Positions 26,005-35,154 of a DNA stretch of 41,145 nucleotides are shown one piece after another. A model generated the notes under the pieces. The model did not search any database, was not told the DNA's origin, and was given only the letters and a program-made list of their open reading frames with translations. Position 1 is the stretch's first letter, and every line of letters begins with the position of its first letter. The translations under genes and the position numbers were made by a program. The stretch comes from Patescibacteria group bacterium (lineage in GTDB: Bacteria > Patescibacteriota > Microgenomatia > UBA12405), in the NCBI GenBank assembly GCA_018902845.1, contig JAHIPV010000016.1:1-41145 (forward strand), given 5' to 3'.

Positions 26005-26535
26005 TTATCCCAAAAACTTCTTTTTCAAAAACCTGCCAAACTCATTCATCTCTTTCTGATATTCTTTTACTTTTATCCTTTTACCTATACCCAATCCTCC
26101 CGATTGCTCAAAAGCAGGGACACCAAAACTCTCAATTCTATCAGAACCCAAAGCATCTCTTCTAACTACTAAACGCGTATCGTCAGGAACATTTCTTGTC
26201 TCATTATACTCTCTTACCAAAGGTTCAATTTTCAATCTCTCTCGTTTTCTTTCTTCTTCCATTTCCCTAGCAATCTCAACTCCCAACAATCCCTTATCCA
26301 ATTGCTCCCAATGCCTAGTAGCCAAAACACGAAGATTTGGCCCCCCAACACTAACTCGTGGCGCCACTCCACCTCTGTTCAAATGACCTCCACAAGAATC
26401 ATGAGTATTAATACCCCGTGCTCTCAAACCCACTACCACAGGTTTTATTTTTCTTTCTACTGGCTTACCTACAACATCTTTCATTTCACCTACTTCTCTT
26501 TCGGTGTCAATCCAATTTAATCTCTTTCTTTTCAC
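26005..26535 (-). CDS. Hypothetical protein with GLRARGINTHDSCGGH motif
   Basis: Open frame, 4-nt overlap with upstream ORF; chosen over antisense ORFs on protein-like composition. Confidence 0.7.
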   Translation of the reverse strand: MKRKRLNWIDTEREVGEMKDVVGKPVERKIKPVVVGLRARGINTHDSCGGHLNRGGVAPRVSVGGPNLRVLATRHWEQLDKGLLGVEIAREMEEERKRERLKIEPLVREYNETRNVPDDTRLVVRRDALGSDRIESFGVPAFEQSGGLGIGKRIKVKEYQKEMNEFGRFLKKKFLG

Positions 26536-27146
26536 CTCACCTCCCTTCTTCCACTTCCATCAAGCATTTCACGCTCTTTCAATCTGTCCCTAATTTTCTC
26601 AATCTCAGTCATCATCCTCGCACCAGCTCTCAAAACTGTCGATCTTTTCATTCCTGCAACCATTTCCATATCGGCACCTTCTGCCAAAATCACTACTGGC
26701 TCATTCTTCGCTCTATCAACAACCCTATTCAAAACTCGCACAACACCCTTATCTTCCTCACTAAGTCCACCATTTCCAAATTTATTCTCCAATCTTCCAC
26801 AAAGACTATCCCAAAATCTTTCCGGCGGTTTCCATCCAGGCCCAACCGCCCAAAATCCACTCTCCCATCCTCCACTTTTATCGGTAAAAACACCAGAACA
26901 TACTCCATTTTCATCATCCTTCGCTACTCGAACCCCCACAGGTCTCAACACACTACCCCTCCTTACCATCGTTACTCCAATTCTCAAACCAGTCTCTTTA
27001 TCAACATCACCAACCCTTGCCTGTTTCACACAACCAAACACTCTTTCTGCATCTTTCTTGAGCAACATTTTTCCATCCATTACTCCAAACTCCTCCAAAC
27101 TAAACCTTCCTTCTCCTCCACTAGTTAATCTTTTTATTCCTGTCAT
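26532..27146 (-). CDS. Hypothetical protein
   Basis: 204-aa ORF coupled to the preceding entry. Confidence 0.65.
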   Translation of the reverse strand: MTGIKRLTSGGEGRFSLEEFGVMDGKMLLKKDAERVFGCVKQARVGDVDKETGLRIGVTMVRRGSVLRPVGVRVAKDDENGVCSGVFTDKSGGWESGFWAVGPGWKPPERFWDSLCGRLENKFGNGGLSEEDKGVVRVLNRVVDRAKNEPVVILAEGADMEMVAGMKRSTVLRAGARMMTEIEKIRDRLKEREMLDGSGRREVR

Positions 27147-27242
27147 ATATTTTTAACCTCTTACTAATTACTACAAATTTTTTAAACAAAATTTACAATA
27201 ATTAACACAAGAGAGCGACAACATTTTTTTCTAAAACCCTTT

Positions 27243-27269
27243 GGGGAGCTGGCACATCGCCAGCTCCCC
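27243..27269 (-). terminator. Strong hairpin downstream of M23 gene (GGGGAGCTGGC-GATGT-GCCAGCTCCCC)
   Basis: Perfect 11-bp inverted repeat 17 nt after the stop; following U-run is weak. Confidence 0.65.
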
Positions 27270-27285
27270 ACCTACTCGTTTGGCG

Positions 27286-28809
27286 TCACCGTCCCAAGGC
27301 TTCGCGTACCGCTTGGGTACAACGCCAAACGTAATCAGCTTGCGGTACGTGCTGATTCCAGCACAGGCTACCATCGGAACCAGTAAAGTTTCCTCTGTGA
27401 CCCAACATGGTTGTCTCCTTGTCAAGTCCTAGCTTGGCAACCATGTTAGATGCTCCGTTTGGAGCATCGGGCCACGCCGTTCTATCCGCACCAGGCCAAG
27501 GCGAATAGCTCGGCCAAGTCCCCGGCATAAATTGATAAGGCCCACAGGCCCCAGCCAAAGAACAGTGCATCCCCGTATTCTCCCAAAAGTTGGGAGATTC
27601 CGAGGACCCGAGGCAGGCCACATAGGCCGGCTCTACTCCGAACCGGAGTCCAGCATCCCAAACGTCCTGCCACTTGTCTTGTGGCAAGTCAAAATGGTAA
27701 AGGTTCCCGTTCCAGTACGTTAACGAGACCCTTTTCCACTGGGGCGCGTCGCCTTCCTGGCTCGGAACGGGAGGATACGTCCTCTCCCACTCCTGTGCCC
27801 GAGGCGCTTCGGGTGTAAACCAAATTCCACCGACTAAAACTATCACAAGAATCACCAAGTACAAATACGTCAACTTGGTAATCCAAGAGTAGAAAAAGTC
27901 GGTCACCTTCCTGCACCACATCCACAGTGTTTTTGAAAAACCTTGCACCAGAGTTAAGCAAGCATACTCCAGTACAATGGTCAACCAGATACCATTCGTC
28001 AACCATACAGAATTCTTCAAAATCTCTCGTCGGCTCGGCCAAGCTACCCATGTTACTAGGCAGACAAGACCCAGAATCAAGAATCTCCCAAATCGACGCT
28101 TCACCGGTCGCCACTCTTGTTGCTCCTCCAACTCTTTGACCTTTTTCTTCATCCTCTGGTATTTCCAGAAGAAAAAGAGGATGATTCCAAAGACCAACAG
28201 TGTTGGTGCTATCCGTCCCCAATCTACCGGAACTTCAACATTCCGTGGACCAGGATTCCCTGGGCTTACTTCGGGACTTTCGCCGATATAATCATCGGGA
28301 TTGTCCCAATCCGAAAACTGCCATCCACTTTCACTGGGATTCTTTCGCCCCACAGCAAAATGAAGATGGGGACCGGTTCCGGCTCCAGTCTGACCAGTCA
28401 AGGCAATTATTTCACCTCGATCGACTCGATCACCCACCGCCACACGGTACTGTGACAAATGAGCGTAGGCCGAATATACTGGTCGACCGTCAGATTCACC
28501 GTGATAAAGCCAAAGCGTTTCGCCATGACCGTTAGGAGCCGTTCCCACTGGCCACCATCCAATCAAGACGACTTCTCCATCCGCCACTGCCAGTACTTCC
28601 GTACCTAGCGGAGAGAGAAAATCAATTCCAGTGTGGCGATTTTGGTAGTCGGTTGGAACACCAAAACTCCAAACTCCCCTTGCTGAACCTACAGGAGCAA
28701 TCCAGGGCTGCTCCTCCTGGCCTTCTACAGGCCGAACCCAGTTCAGCCCCACCAATAAAACGATCACCAAGGAGGTGACCGATCGAACCGCGAATTTTTT
28801 CGCATTCAT
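27286..28809 (-). CDS. Bifunctional cell-wall hydrolase: M23 peptidase + TM segments + lysozyme/SLT-like C-terminus
   Basis: NRHTGIDFLSPLGTEVLAVADGEVV...GTGPHLHFAVG; C-term YVACLGSSESPNFWENTGMHCSLAGACGPYQFMPGTW; SD GGAGGTGG. Confidence 0.88.
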   Translation of the reverse strand: MNAKKFAVRSVTSLVIVLLVGLNWVRPVEGQEEQPWIAPVGSARGVWSFGVPTDYQNRHTGIDFLSPLGTEVLAVADGEVVLIGWWPVGTAPNGHGETLWLYHGESDGRPVYSAYAHLSQYRVAVGDRVDRGEIIALTGQTGAGTGPHLHFAVGRKNPSESGWQFSDWDNPDDYIGESPEVSPGNPGPRNVEVPVDWGRIAPTLLVFGIILFFFWKYQRMKKKVKELEEQQEWRPVKRRFGRFLILGLVCLVTWVAWPSRREILKNSVWLTNGIWLTIVLEYACLTLVQGFSKTLWMWCRKVTDFFYSWITKLTYLYLVILVIVLVGGIWFTPEAPRAQEWERTYPPVPSQEGDAPQWKRVSLTYWNGNLYHFDLPQDKWQDVWDAGLRFGVEPAYVACLGSSESPNFWENTGMHCSLAGACGPYQFMPGTWPSYSPWPGADRTAWPDAPNGASNMVAKLGLDKETTMLGHRGNFTGSDGSLCWNQHVPQADYVWRCTQAVREALGR

Positions 28810-28853
28810 TTTGCCACCTCCATGGCTTATTTCCTAGATCTTATTTTTTATCT

Positions 28854-28908
28854 GAATGACTCATAAGAAAAAACTAGACAATATCTAATTCCCTCTAAAG
28901 AGCCATTC
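28854..28908 (-). promoter_or_regulatory. Leader hairpin, instance 3 of the GGG/UUU motif
   Basis: RNA sense: GAATGGCTC TTT AGA GGG AATTAGA TATTG TCTAGTT TTT TCT TAT GAGTCATTC. Confidence 0.65.
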
Positions 28909-29011
28909 AAATAATTTAGTTATCACTCTCTTGTTAAAGTGCTTATACCGTAAAACGGCATAATTTTGTACCTTAAACTCCAACGCAAAAGTTAGATATA
29001 AAATACACACT

Positions 29012-29020
29012 GATTATACC
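29012..29020 (-). promoter_or_regulatory. Extended -10 promoter (TGGTATAAT) for the M23 gene
   Basis: TATAAT with TGn; about 200 nt before ATG; -35 weak. Confidence 0.45.
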
Positions 29021-29071
29021 ACATTCAAACCTATATTAAAATACTCTAAACTTTCTTTATATCCAACTCAA

Positions 29072-30577
29072 TCACTTCATATCTACAAAAAGTTGCAAAA
29101 TCTCTCCACCCTTTGGATCCCTAACAATCTGTCTCACTGCAAGACCTTGTGCTTTTTTTATTACCTCATCATCATCAGATAGACCACGTTGCCGTAAAAA
29201 ATTTCTCTGACCAATTCTATCCATTTGTAAAAAATGAATAGCTGACTGAAATCCAGAAGAAAAAGGAGCTACTTCAGACACCTTGGTTTGATCTTTAGAT
29301 TGTAATCCAAGCAGATTACGAACCACTCCTACTCGTGGAAAGTCTACTTGCTCTCTAATAAATTGAGCCAACCCCATACGAAACTCTCCTTCCGATTTCT
29401 CAGGGTCAGTAATCGGATTATCATATCTATCTCTTTTCTCAAAAACCCCTTTAATTTCACGAAGTTCATCTACCAGTATTCTCTCCAACGCCGGTGCATC
29501 CGGTACTGGAATCCTTACTGGACCTTGCAACATATGTGGAGTCATTTCTATTGAACCAACCCTCAACAAATGTTTTTTCCACTTATCCTTTTTATCCAAA
29601 GGAGCCAATTCCACAGAACCTCTTGGATTAACAAGATCTCTCTTACCATTACGACGAAAGGCCAAAACACGCTTTGCCAATCCCCGTGCAGGCCGAACAT
29701 ACCACTTCCACTTATTATCATCAAGGCATAAATATTCAGCCCCATCATCAACCTGAGATCCGGTAAAAAATTCATTCATATCAACCCCTTTAAGATGACC
29801 AACAGTATCACCGGGTTCCTGGCCACGATAACAACGTATATTCCCAAAAGGATCAACATAAACTCCTACACCTCCAAACTTATCCGCCGGTAAATAACCA
29901 GTATCCCTATTATCCGCAGTTTTAGATATTCCAGTTAGAACTTCAGGCTCAATATGAATAACAGGAACACCATTTCTTCCTGTTTTAGGCATACCTGAAT
30001 CTTCCATCGGATGTACTCGTCGCGGCGCTTCTCTAACATGGAGACCGGCAGTCACATTATGTAAAGACTCGCGTGTTCTGCGCTCTTCAATCACAGGTCC
30101 CACAAACGATACTAATTGCCCTGCAATATCTTCTTCAGCTTCTCTCAAAAATCTTTCTGCCGCACCATCTCCTTCTCTCCTTTTAACAACCACACACTGA
30201 TGCGCTAACTCCATCTCATTATCTCTAACTACAGATACATCTCCTAAACGAACACTTGTTATTTCATTTAAAACATCAGGTCGGCGAAGCATTATTTCCG
30301 CCTCTCTAGCACTAAAAGAATCCCGCTTACGTGTCTCCAAGGCTTTTTGCTCCATTTCTGCCCTAGATTTCCACCTAAGATATGGACGAATTGCTCTATC
30401 AACTGCCTCAGGAAACGTATCAGGCAACTCCCCGGTTGACTGATAAAACCGTGTTTTACATGCTGTACCAAGAGACTGACCTGCTCCTGTAATATATTCA
30501 CCAACCGTACGCATCGGACCATCACTCAACGTCATACTTCCGGCAGGTCTTAACATTATGGCTCTTGATTCTGACAT
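29072..30577 (-). CDS. Hypothetical 501-aa soluble protein
   Basis: Long protein-like ORF; no family recognised. Confidence 0.8.
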   Translation of the reverse strand: MSESRAIMLRPAGSMTLSDGPMRTVGEYITGAGQSLGTACKTRFYQSTGELPDTFPEAVDRAIRPYLRWKSRAEMEQKALETRKRDSFSAREAEIMLRRPDVLNEITSVRLGDVSVVRDNEMELAHQCVVVKRREGDGAAERFLREAEEDIAGQLVSFVGPVIEERRTRESLHNVTAGLHVREAPRRVHPMEDSGMPKTGRNGVPVIHIEPEVLTGISKTADNRDTGYLPADKFGGVGVYVDPFGNIRCYRGQEPGDTVGHLKGVDMNEFFTGSQVDDGAEYLCLDDNKWKWYVRPARGLAKRVLAFRRNGKRDLVNPRGSVELAPLDKKDKWKKHLLRVGSIEMTPHMLQGPVRIPVPDAPALERILVDELREIKGVFEKRDRYDNPITDPEKSEGEFRMGLAQFIREQVDFPRVGVVRNLLGLQSKDQTKVSEVAPFSSGFQSAIHFLQMDRIGQRNFLRQRGLSDDDEVIKKAQGLAVRQIVRDPKGGEILQLFVDMK

Positions 30578-30620
30578 TGTATTTTCTTATAAATCAATTT
30601 TTAATAAACTAAAATTATTT

Positions 30621-30965
30621 TTATCTTCCAAAAGGGACAACGGCAGTTGTCTTCGCGTCCGGCTCTGACGCATTTCTCTTTTGTTTTCTCTCTGTGTTGT
30701 AAGACTCAACCCCCCTAACTACTAAACCAGCTACTAAATTAACTCCTGCTACTGCTATCCGGTCTCCCAAACCCTGCCCTACTTTCTGCATTACTTTTCC
30801 CACTTGAGCTCTAGCTCCAGCAAAAAGACTATCAGTCACATCTGCAGGCACTTGTTTCAAATGCGCCCCAGCAATCTGTCTAACAGTAGCAGCTTTGGGC
30901 TGTTGCTCTACCGGATAAAAATCCGGTTTCATTGGTTTTGTAAGTTTGTCATAAACACCAGTCAT
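30621..30965 (-). CDS. Hypothetical 114-aa protein
   Basis: ORF upstream of and co-oriented with the 501-aa protein. Confidence 0.65.
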   Translation of the reverse strand: MTGVYDKLTKPMKPDFYPVEQQPKAATVRQIAGAHLKQVPADVTDSLFAGARAQVGKVMQKVGQGLGDRIAVAGVNLVAGLVVRGVESYNTERKQKRNASEPDAKTTAVVPFGR

Positions 30966-31021
30966 ATTTTTATTTTATTTTTATAAATCTTTAACTTAAT
31001 TAATTTTTATTATAACCAATC

Positions 31022-31041
31022 TGTCATTACAAATAATGACA
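31022..31041. promoter_or_regulatory. Perfect inverted repeat TGTCATTA-CAAA-TAATGACA
   Basis: 8-bp arms, 4-nt loop, upstream of 30965 gene, beside TATAAT (minus, 31011-31016). Confidence 0.45.
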
Positions 31042-31228
31042 AAACCATTTTTTTATTTTATATTTATCTTGAATTTTACTTGTCCTCGATAGCTTTAGCG
31101 AAGGAGGAAATTTCGATATTTGAATTTATCTAGTATTTCGAATTCTCTAGTCCGCCTTTGGCGGATAGAATTTCGGATTTGTTTTAATTTTGGAAATTTG
31201 AATTTGTAATTTTAAATTTAAATGTTAC

Positions 31229-31317
31229 CGCCCGAAGTTTTCTTTATACGAAGTGTTGGCGTGGGCTCTCCCTTTCGGGAGAACCCACCACCTCTACTTC
31301 GCCTTTCTTCGGGCGGG
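31229..31317 (-). terminator. Nested GC-rich inverted repeats downstream of the 31335-31967 gene
   Basis: Outer CCGCCCGAAG/CTTCGGGCGG (10 bp), inner GTGGG.CTCCC-TTTC-GGGAG.CCCAC. Confidence 0.55.
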
Positions 31318-31334
31318 TTAAGAGAGTGACGTCG

Positions 31335-31967
31335 TCACTGAGCAAAAGGAAGGCACGTATCCGCTCCCTGGACGATGATTGCCTCGGGGACCGGGCCAGA
31401 CCATGTGATGTTTTCGGCACACCAACTACTGACCAAGCCCTGTCCGGAAGCTCTATACGAGCCCTTTTGCGCGACCGTCCACGTATACGGCTTTCCCTGC
31501 CACGTACCGGAAACCGTTTGCCCAGGCAAAACGCCCTGCGCGCTACCGTCCGGTCCATCATTGCCGTTCCCACCACCGCCGTTCTCCTCGGGCCAGTAGG
31601 CCTGGATCTGCATCCCCACCCACTCAAAGGGGGCTCTCAAATCAACCCCTATCTCGGCCTCAATCTGATCTAGCACAGCATCAGAAAGATCAACACAGAC
31701 CGAAAAGAGCGGAACAGTCATGAACAAGAAAATCAGGACGATGGGAACCACTCCCACCTTACCGAACAGCCGCAGTGGCAGTAAGATCAAGGCACTGATC
31801 TCCTGCCATCCGGTCACAAAAAACGCTGTGACCGGATTCATGCCTTGCTGCAACCTGGTTTCCTCTCGAATCTCCAGGTCTTTCTTGTTCCTACTTGCCC
31901 ACCAAACGATGAAAATCAGAAAACCGACCGGCACTAAACCCAATAGGCAATTCGCAAATTGCAACAT
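31335..31967 (-). CDS. Conserved-looking membrane protein with Gly/Asn-rich linker and C-terminal extracytoplasmic domain
   Basis: MLQFANCLLGLVPVGFLIFIVWWASRNKKD...; SD AGGAGGTGAGAAAG before ATG 31967, so the track start 32162 is rejected. Confidence 0.8.
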   Translation of the reverse strand: MLQFANCLLGLVPVGFLIFIVWWASRNKKDLEIREETRLQQGMNPVTAFFVTGWQEISALILLPLRLFGKVGVVPIVLIFLFMTVPLFSVCVDLSDAVLDQIEAEIGVDLRAPFEWVGMQIQAYWPEENGGGGNGNDGPDGSAQGVLPGQTVSGTWQGKPYTWTVAQKGSYRASGQGLVSSWCAENITWSGPVPEAIIVQGADTCLPFAQ

Positions 31968-32025
31968 CTTTCTCACCTCCTCCCTTTTAGGGATCCTACA
32001 TATTGTTTCTTTTTTCCAATACAAA

Positions 32026-32083
32026 CGTACAATACTACAGAAAAAATTGACCCAACCCTCAACCCTTTCTGTAGCACTGTACG
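32026..32083 (-). promoter_or_regulatory. Leader hairpin, instance 1 of the GGG/UUU motif
   Basis: RNA sense: CGTACA GTG CTACAGAAA GGG TTGA GGGTTGGG TCAA TTT TTTCTGTAG TAT TGTACG; continuous 25-bp helix counting G-U pairs. Confidence 0.75.
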
Positions 32084-32251
32084 CTACGTCACTCTCAAAT
32101 TTAATGTGCTTTTTGAGCCAAATTATCTTAAGCTTTTTAAGATTTTTGAGCTCAAAAATCAAAAAAACCCAGATCAGCTCCCGAGGGAGTTAAATCAAGG
32201 CTTTCATATATTGCCCTACAAGACTGTTTGTCTTTTTTTGCAACATGGCCG

Positions 32252-32280
32252 ATTATACACACCCATTCCACACCTGTCAA
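32252..32280 (-). promoter_or_regulatory. Consensus sigma70-type promoter TTGACA-N17-TATAAT
   Basis: Exact -35 and -10 hexamers with 17-bp spacer on the minus strand. Confidence 0.85.
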
Positions 32281-32304
32281 CACATAATTATAAATATAGG
32301 AAAC

Positions 32305-32988
32305 CTATTCCAATCTCAATCTCAAATTAAACAAGGTTTCTTTTTTCAAATTTCTCTTTGCCCATTCCTTCTGTTTGTTATCCAACAAATCACCCAAACC
32401 AAACAAAATCTCATTATCCTTTATTTTCTCCACCCTTTCCATCGCTTTCTTCAAAACCTCTTCTTTACTCAAACCACTTTTATCCAACAAAACACCCTCA
32501 TCAACACTCCAGTCATTCTTCAAAAAAAACCAAGTATCAAAAACATCTCTATTGGCAAACTTTTTTCTATCAACTAAAGCCAACAATTTTCCAGCCACCA
32601 TTCCATCTCTATTCATCACCAATATAGCTATTCCAAGATAATCCATCACTACAAATTTTGTATTCGTTTTTTTTCTAGAAACCTCAATCTTTAATTTTCT
32701 TTCTCCAAAACCATAGTCCAATACAAGCAATAAGGTATGTTTTTTTATAATCTTTTCAGTAACTTTTCCAAATTTAAGCAAAATTTTTTCCAATCTTTCC
32801 AAAACAAAATTTTCATCTGTCTTTTTAAGCAAATCAAAATCTAAGTCTACTGACATTCTGGGCAAATCGTAAAACAAAAAAGCCATAGTTCCACCCTTAA
32901 AACCCAACAACTTCCCCAAATCCATATCAGCATAAATCTCTTTTAAAATCTTAATCATTATTATTTTATGTCTATTTTTATCAAACAT
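32305..32988 (-). CDS. AbiEii-type nucleotidyltransferase toxin
   Basis: LLGFKGGTMAFLFYDLPRMSVDLDFDLL; RDVFDTWFFL. Confidence 0.85.
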   Translation of the reverse strand: MFDKNRHKIIMIKILKEIYADMDLGKLLGFKGGTMAFLFYDLPRMSVDLDFDLLKKTDENFVLERLEKILLKFGKVTEKIIKKHTLLLVLDYGFGERKLKIEVSRKKTNTKFVVMDYLGIAILVMNRDGMVAGKLLALVDRKKFANRDVFDTWFFLKNDWSVDEGVLLDKSGLSKEEVLKKAMERVEKIKDNEILFGLGDLLDNKQKEWAKRNLKKETLFNLRLRLE

Positions 32989-33586
32989 TTTCCTGCTTAT
33001 AAATCTTATAATAACTATTCACCCTCTTTACAAAAGATTTATTTTTATAAATAGGCGCAATATCAAAAACTTTCTTCCAATCCAAAACACTCAAATTATC
33101 AAAACAATAATTCCTATACAAATACACCGCATCTAAAAAAGCCCTTTCTTTTGTCGCTATCACACAATTCTCCTTTCTTATAACACCCAAACTATTCAAC
33201 AATACTTCATCTTTTAAACGCCTGTAAACAATTTTTGTGCCATCAACCTCTATTTCTCTATTTAAATAAGAAACTGCAAAAATTGATTTATAACTCTGAA
33301 AATTTATCCCCTCATCAAGCAAAACCGTCTCCAAACTGATATAGGCCGGTTTATAAATCTTATTAACTAATTCTCTGATACTGTAACTTTCCTTAACCAA
33401 AATCCCCCTCCTCACACTTCTCAATTTACCCTGTTTAACCAAATAATTCAATCTTCTCTTTAAATTTTTATAACTAATTTCACTAAACATCAATGTCAAT
33501 TCCTTCACACTAAACACAGTCTGCAAATTTTTATATAAAGCTAAAGCCAAATCTTTCTTTTTCATAATGTGAACTACAAGTAACAA
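32981..33586 (-). CDS. AbiEi-like antitoxin (winged-helix)
   Basis: FSVKELTLMFSEISYKNLKRRLNYLVKQGKLRSVRRGILVKE...ATKERAFLDAVYL. Confidence 0.8.
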   Translation of the reverse strand: MLLVVHIMKKKDLALALYKNLQTVFSVKELTLMFSEISYKNLKRRLNYLVKQGKLRSVRRGILVKESYSIRELVNKIYKPAYISLETVLLDEGINFQSYKSIFAVSYLNREIEVDGTKIVYRRLKDEVLLNSLGVIRKENCVIATKERAFLDAVYLYRNYCFDNLSVLDWKKVFDIAPIYKNKSFVKRVNSYYKIYKQENV

Positions 33587-33621
33587 TTAATGTTACCTCC
33601 AGTTCAATTCTTTGTCAAATC

Positions 33622-34260
33622 TCACTTTCCCAACCTATACTCTTTTACTTTTTCCTCAATCTCTTTCTTCACATTTTCCCAACTCAAACTCTTATCAAAA
33701 ACTACAAACCTTGATGATTCCGGCTCTGCTTGCGCATCATCAAAATAAAGTAAAGCAGTCAAAACATTATAAATATCATACTCAAAATACTTCTTTTTTA
33801 TTAATCCAAACAACTTTTCCAAAGACATCTTTTTTAATAAATAATAAACATCATAAAAATCTCTCTTTGTTCCCCTTTGAATTACTGCTATACATTTCAT
33901 AGCTCCAATATCTTCAACAGAAGCCAATTTTACAAAATTCAAATCAATTAAATCCTTCAATAAATCATATTCATAAATAAAAAAAGACAACTCAATACCA
34001 TCAATTTCACAAAACAAATTATTTTCATCTGGGATATTTACCTTAACCTTTGGAAAACTTTTTTTAATCTCACTTACCAATTTATTCACATCAAAGTCCT
34101 TCCTGCTATAAAAATCAAAGTCCTCCGAAGTCCGATGGCCTAATTGCAAAGCCAAAGCAGTCCCACCGGCTAAATAAAATCCAAATTTATCCAAAAATTC
34201 CAACCCCTTCAACAATTCTTTCCTCTTATCATCAATAGTATTCCAAAAAATCTGCCTCAT
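33622..34260 (-). CDS. AbiEii-type nucleotidyltransferase
   Basis: FYLAGGTALALQLGHRTSEDFDFYS; KRDFYDVYYLL. Confidence 0.88.
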   Translation of the reverse strand: MRQIFWNTIDDKRKELLKGLEFLDKFGFYLAGGTALALQLGHRTSEDFDFYSRKDFDVNKLVSEIKKSFPKVKVNIPDENNLFCEIDGIELSFFIYEYDLLKDLIDLNFVKLASVEDIGAMKCIAVIQRGTKRDFYDVYYLLKKMSLEKLFGLIKKKYFEYDIYNVLTALLYFDDAQAEPESSRFVVFDKSLSWENVKKEIEEKVKEYRLGK

Positions 34261-34556
34261 TAAATCACTGGATTAACATTTAAAACAGCTTTTTCAAAGT
34301 CATTCTTTTTAACTTTCACATCCAATATCTTTACCCAAAAATTTAACACTCTCCTCCACCACATGCCTCTTCTGGGTTTTCCAACAACTTGTCTTATTTC
34401 ATTAACCGAATAATTCTTCAACACCCACTGGACTAAATCCTCATTCCCCCAATTAAAAACCTGGGTAATAATCAAATTCTTATCTCTCTTTTTATCAATA
34501 TCCTTCAAATTCCAACTCCACAAAACCTTCTGCAAATTCCTTGGCAATCTGGTCAT
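34260..34556 (-). CDS. Small antitoxin-like partner of 33622-34260
   Basis: LQKVLWSWNLKDIDKKRDKNLIITQVFNWGNEDLVQWVLKNY...; adjacent to toxin-like gene. Confidence 0.75.
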   Translation of the reverse strand: MTRLPRNLQKVLWSWNLKDIDKKRDKNLIITQVFNWGNEDLVQWVLKNYSVNEIRQVVGKPRRGMWWRRVLNFWVKILDVKVKKNDFEKAVLNVNPVI

Positions 34557-34759
34557 TTCTCTCTTGCCTCCATCGCCTCAGCCGATTTCACTACAAGCCA
34601 ATTACTTCCGTCATATCTTCTTGTTGGCATCAACCTATTTCGCTCGGACGTTCTGTACCCCAAACCTGTCATCCTCCGAGCTTCCCCTTCTGTCAACCAC
34701 CTTGTCAAAACACCACCACTACCATCTTGTCTCTCTATTCTATACAGTCTCTTTGCCAC
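34553..34759 (-). CDS. Small basic hypothetical protein
   Basis: 68 aa, 4-nt overlap with downstream gene. Confidence 0.55.
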   Translation of the reverse strand: MAKRLYRIERQDGSGGVLTRWLTEGEARRMTGLGYRTSERNRLMPTRRYDGSNWLVVKSAEAMEAREK

Positions 34760-34779
34760 AACTCTATTTTATCAAATTT

Positions 34780-34938
34780 TTAATTTCTAGGTCTTCTTCC
34801 TCTGCTCACCCCACCCTTTCCCAAATGCCTTTCAGCTCTCGTCAGTCTTCCAGATCTTGGTCGACCTCTTTCGCCTAACCTCACTCCTCGCGCCACCCCA
34901 GGTCTTTTTGAAATTTGTTCTACAGTTATTCTTGTCAT
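34780..34938 (-). CDS. Arg/Gly-rich 52-aa hypothetical protein (MTRITVEQISKRPGVARGVRLGERGRPRSGRLTRAERHLGKGGVSRGRRPRN)
   Basis: Manual translation, absent from track; co-oriented with 34553-34759. Confidence 0.5.
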   Translation of the reverse strand: MTRITVEQISKRPGVARGVRLGERGRPRSGRLTRAERHLGKGGVSRGRRPRN

Positions 34939-35053
34939 AATGCTTTATTTTAAATTTTATAAATCTTATTTTTAACTAACAAACACAAACAATCCAAGAA
35001 CTCACAAAAAACAAAAAGGGGCGTGGGCTCTCCGCCCACTGGACTTCGCCTTT

Positions 35054-35081
35054 GTAGGGGCGACCCTTGCGGTCGCCCGCA
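35054..35081 (+). repeat. Copy 2 of GTAGGGGCGACCCTTGCGGTCGCCCGCA
   Basis: 28/28 identical to 2585-2612. Confidence 0.9.
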
Positions 35082-35154
35082 AAAAACGAATTTTGGAATT
35101 TTATTTTTTTTGGTTTTTTTTCTTTTCTTTTTCTTCTCTTCTTTTTTTCCCTTC

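Noticed and set aside
26418-27128. 236-aa plus-strand ORF
   Set aside because: Antisense to two coupled minus-strand ORFs; Ser/Pro/His-rich composition typical of antisense readthrough
27689-28535. Several ORFs overlapping the M23 gene (27689..28222 -, 27977..28291 +, 28117..28455 +, 28200..28535 +)
   Set aside because: GC-rich region opens shadow frames; the M23/lysozyme frame carries recognisable domains
31244-31673. ORFs 31244..31627 (-) and 31326..31673 (+)
   Set aside because: Shadow frames of the 31335-31967 membrane protein gene
31981-32162. N-terminal extension of the 31335..32162 track ORF
   Set aside because: Extension reads through the structured leader; strong SD directly precedes ATG 31967
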